The translations under genes and the position numbers were made by a program. From Chloroflexota bacterium (GTDB taxonomy: Bacteria > Chloroflexota > Dormibacteria > Dormibacterales > Dormibacteraceae), in assembly GCA_005880175.1 (NCBI GenBank), contig VBJR01000054.1, positions 17,114 through 24,150 of the forward strand: a stretch of DNA of 7,037 bases. The letters run 5' to 3'. The notes under the pieces are model-generated. The model saw only the letters and a list, made by a program, of their open reading frames with translations, was not told where the DNA came from and did not search any database. The first letter of the stretch is position 1. Each line of letters opens with the position of its first letter. Positions 5,612 to 7,037 of the stretch are shown here, piece by piece.

Positions 5612-6948
5612 CCTGGTCCGACGCCGCGGTGCTCGCGCTCCGCAGCCTGCGCCGCCGAGGCGCGCGCAGCCTCCTGGCCGGCCTCGGCGTGGCGCTCGGC
5701 ACCACGCTGCTCGTCGCCCTGCTCAGCATCTCGGGCGGCGCGGACAGCAAGATCGTCAGCCAGCTCAGCCACGGCGGCCCCGCCGCCGCGATCCACGTCG
5801 CCGCCAACCAGCCCGACCCGTCCGGCTTCGACACCGACACGCTGAAGACGGGGCCGCCGCGCGACCTGGGCGACGCCCAGCTGGCCGAGATCCAGCACAG
5901 CCCGTACGTCGCCTCCGTCGTCCCGGTGCTGGCGATGCCGGCCCTCGTCGTGCCCTGCCCGACCTACGACGAGTTCGCGGCGCGCCCGGTGCCGACCTGC
6001 CGGCAGCGCACCGACGAGTACTTCGGCACGCTGATCGGGGCCGACCTGAGCCGGTTCCGCGACCTGCCGATCACCCTGCTGGCGGGCCGGCTGCCGAAGG
6101 CCGGCTCGATGACCGAGGTGGCGGTCACCCAGGGCTACATGGAGCGTGTCAACCTGGACCTCAACCGGTTCCAGGACGTGATGGGCTCGGTCATCGAGTT
6201 CAGCACCCCGCAGCTGCTGCCGGGGACCGGGAACACGCAGCCGCGCTTCCGGGGCCGCTGGTACCTGGCCCGGGTGGTCGGCGTCGTCGCCCAGACCGTG
6301 GACGACGGCGAGTTCCTGGTGCCCATCCAGCAGACCCAGGCGGCCCGCCAGTGGGCGCTGGGCGGGGTGGACGGCCGCAACTTCACCCGGCCGACGTCCC
6401 CCTACAGCGGCCTCGTCGTGGTGGCCGACACCCTGGCCGACGTGCACGCGGTGCGGCGCGAGATCTTCGACATCGGGTACGCCAACAGCGCGCCCGAGCA
6501 CCTGGTCGCGTCGATCCAGAAGTACCTGCACATCGTGGACATCGTGCTCGGCGGCATCGGCTCGGTGGCGCTGGCCATCGCCGTGCTCGGGGTGACCAAC
6601 ACGCTGCTGGCGGCGATCCGCGAGCGCTGGCGGGAGATCGGCGTGCTCAAGGCGCTGGGCGCGGCCGACGAGGACGTCGCCCGCTGGTTCCTGGTCGAGG
6701 CGGGCCTGCTCGGCATCGTCGGCGGCGTGATCGGGACGGCGGCCGGCTCCGCGGTGACCACGGTCGTCGGGCTGCTGGTCCAGAGTTACCTGAAGGAGCA
6801 GGGCCTGACCGGCATCGACCTGGGCGGCCTGCCGGTGGGGATCGTCGCCGGCGCGCCCATCGCGACCGCGGTGCTGGCCGTGGTCGCCGGACTGGTGCCG
6901 GCCCTGCGCGCCGCGCGCCTGCCGGTCCGGGAGGCGCTCGGCGGGTGA
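5608..6948 (+). CDS. MacB/FtsX-type ABC transporter permease
   Basis: From the overlapping GTG the permease is 446 residues. It has an N-terminal ALRSLRRRGARSLL amphipathic entry and helix 1 (about 22-41), a large extracytoplasmic domain (about 42-305, MacB periplasmic-core type), then three C-terminal helices (about 309-335, 362-390 and 407-430). The FtsX coupling motif IRERWREIGVLKALGA (337-352) contacts the ATPase, and the protein ends PALRAARLPVREALGG, the usual PAxRAARxxPxxAL tail. Four-helix permeases of this kind do not form a classical channel; they transmit ATPase motion to an outer domain or cargo. Two cysteines in the outer domain, C117 and C131, are close enough to form a disulfide. 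Start choice rests on the GTGA overlap with the ATPase stop and on homology-like sequence beginning right there. A second GTGA links it to the next gene. Confidence 0.93.
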
Positions 6949-7037
6949 GGCTCTGGCTGCTGGCGCTGGTGGCGTTCGCCGCCGCCTGCACGCCCGGGGC
7001 CGCCGCGCGGCCGCCGGTGAAGCCGAGCCCGACCATC
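6945..7037 (+). CDS. N-terminus of a lipoprotein (partial)
   Basis: A GTG at 6945 overlaps the permease TGA by four bases and opens a frame that runs off the right edge after 31 codons. The product starts MRLWLLALVAFAAAC: one arginine, a hydrophobic stretch and then cysteine C15 after AAA. This is a short signal peptide with a lipobox-like end, although the -3 position is Ala where Leu is usual, so lipidation is likely but not certain. A low-complexity Ala/Pro linker follows (TPGAAARPPVKPSPT), as is common after the anchor of surface lipoproteins. The mature domain lies outside the window and I cannot name it. Coupling to the ATPase and permease suggests an extracytoplasmic partner or a substrate of that system. 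Confidence 0.75.
   Translation, partial: MRLWLLALVAFAAACTPGAAARPPVKPSPTI

Overview
The window is a gene-dense, very GC-rich stretch of bacterial chromosome. Nearly every third codon position is G or C, GTG starts are frequent, and neighbouring genes overlap by 4 to 26 bases or lie only a few bases apart. Several starts have no Shine-Dalgarno sequence but have a TAnnnT-type -10 box 6-7 bases upstream, which suggests leaderless transcripts. Together with a DUF4395/thioredoxin pair and a MacB-type exporter, this fits an actinobacterium or a similar high-GC Gram-positive or Terrabacteria lineage (Chloroflexota or Dormibacterota relatives cannot be excluded). No mobile element, CRISPR array, tRNA or rRNA is visible, and no gap between genes exceeds about 120 bases.

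Layout. (1) 1-1984, plus strand: the tail of an unidentified gene, a zinc-dependent medium-chain alcohol/polyol dehydrogenase (74-1078), a DUF4395 four-helix membrane protein with a CxxC (1109-1543), and a membrane-anchored thioredoxin-fold protein with a CIAC active site (1550-1984). (2) 1959-3486, minus strand: a two-gene operon of a divergent PlsY-type acyltransferase followed by a DegV/FakB-like fatty-acid-binding protein. (3) 3546-4127, plus strand: an isoprenylcysteine carboxyl methyltransferase (ICMT)-like membrane methyltransferase, divergent from plsY. (4) 4133-4825, minus strand: a HAD phosphatase, convergent with the methyltransferase. (5) 4943-7037, plus strand: a translationally coupled export operon of MacB-type ATPase, MacB/FtsX-type permease and the start of a lipoprotein, reading out of the window.

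How the genes fit together. DegV/FakB proteins carry fatty acids to a kinase that makes acyl-phosphate, and PlsY proteins transfer acyl-phosphate to glycerol-3-phosphate, so the minus-strand pair probably handles acyl chains for phospholipid synthesis. This PlsY is altered in several conserved motifs, so its exact reaction is open. The DUF4395/thioredoxin pair looks like a membrane thiol-disulfide unit, and charge distribution suggests that both cysteine pairs sit on the cytoplasmic side. The ABC operon is an export or mechanotransmission system of the MacB/FtsX superfamily with a coupled lipoprotein; its cargo cannot be told from this sequence. I see no clearly novel multi-gene system. The most interesting points are the FakB-PlsY coupling with an altered PlsY, the redox pair and its topology, and a well-formed leaderless promoter with a palindrome over its -35 box.
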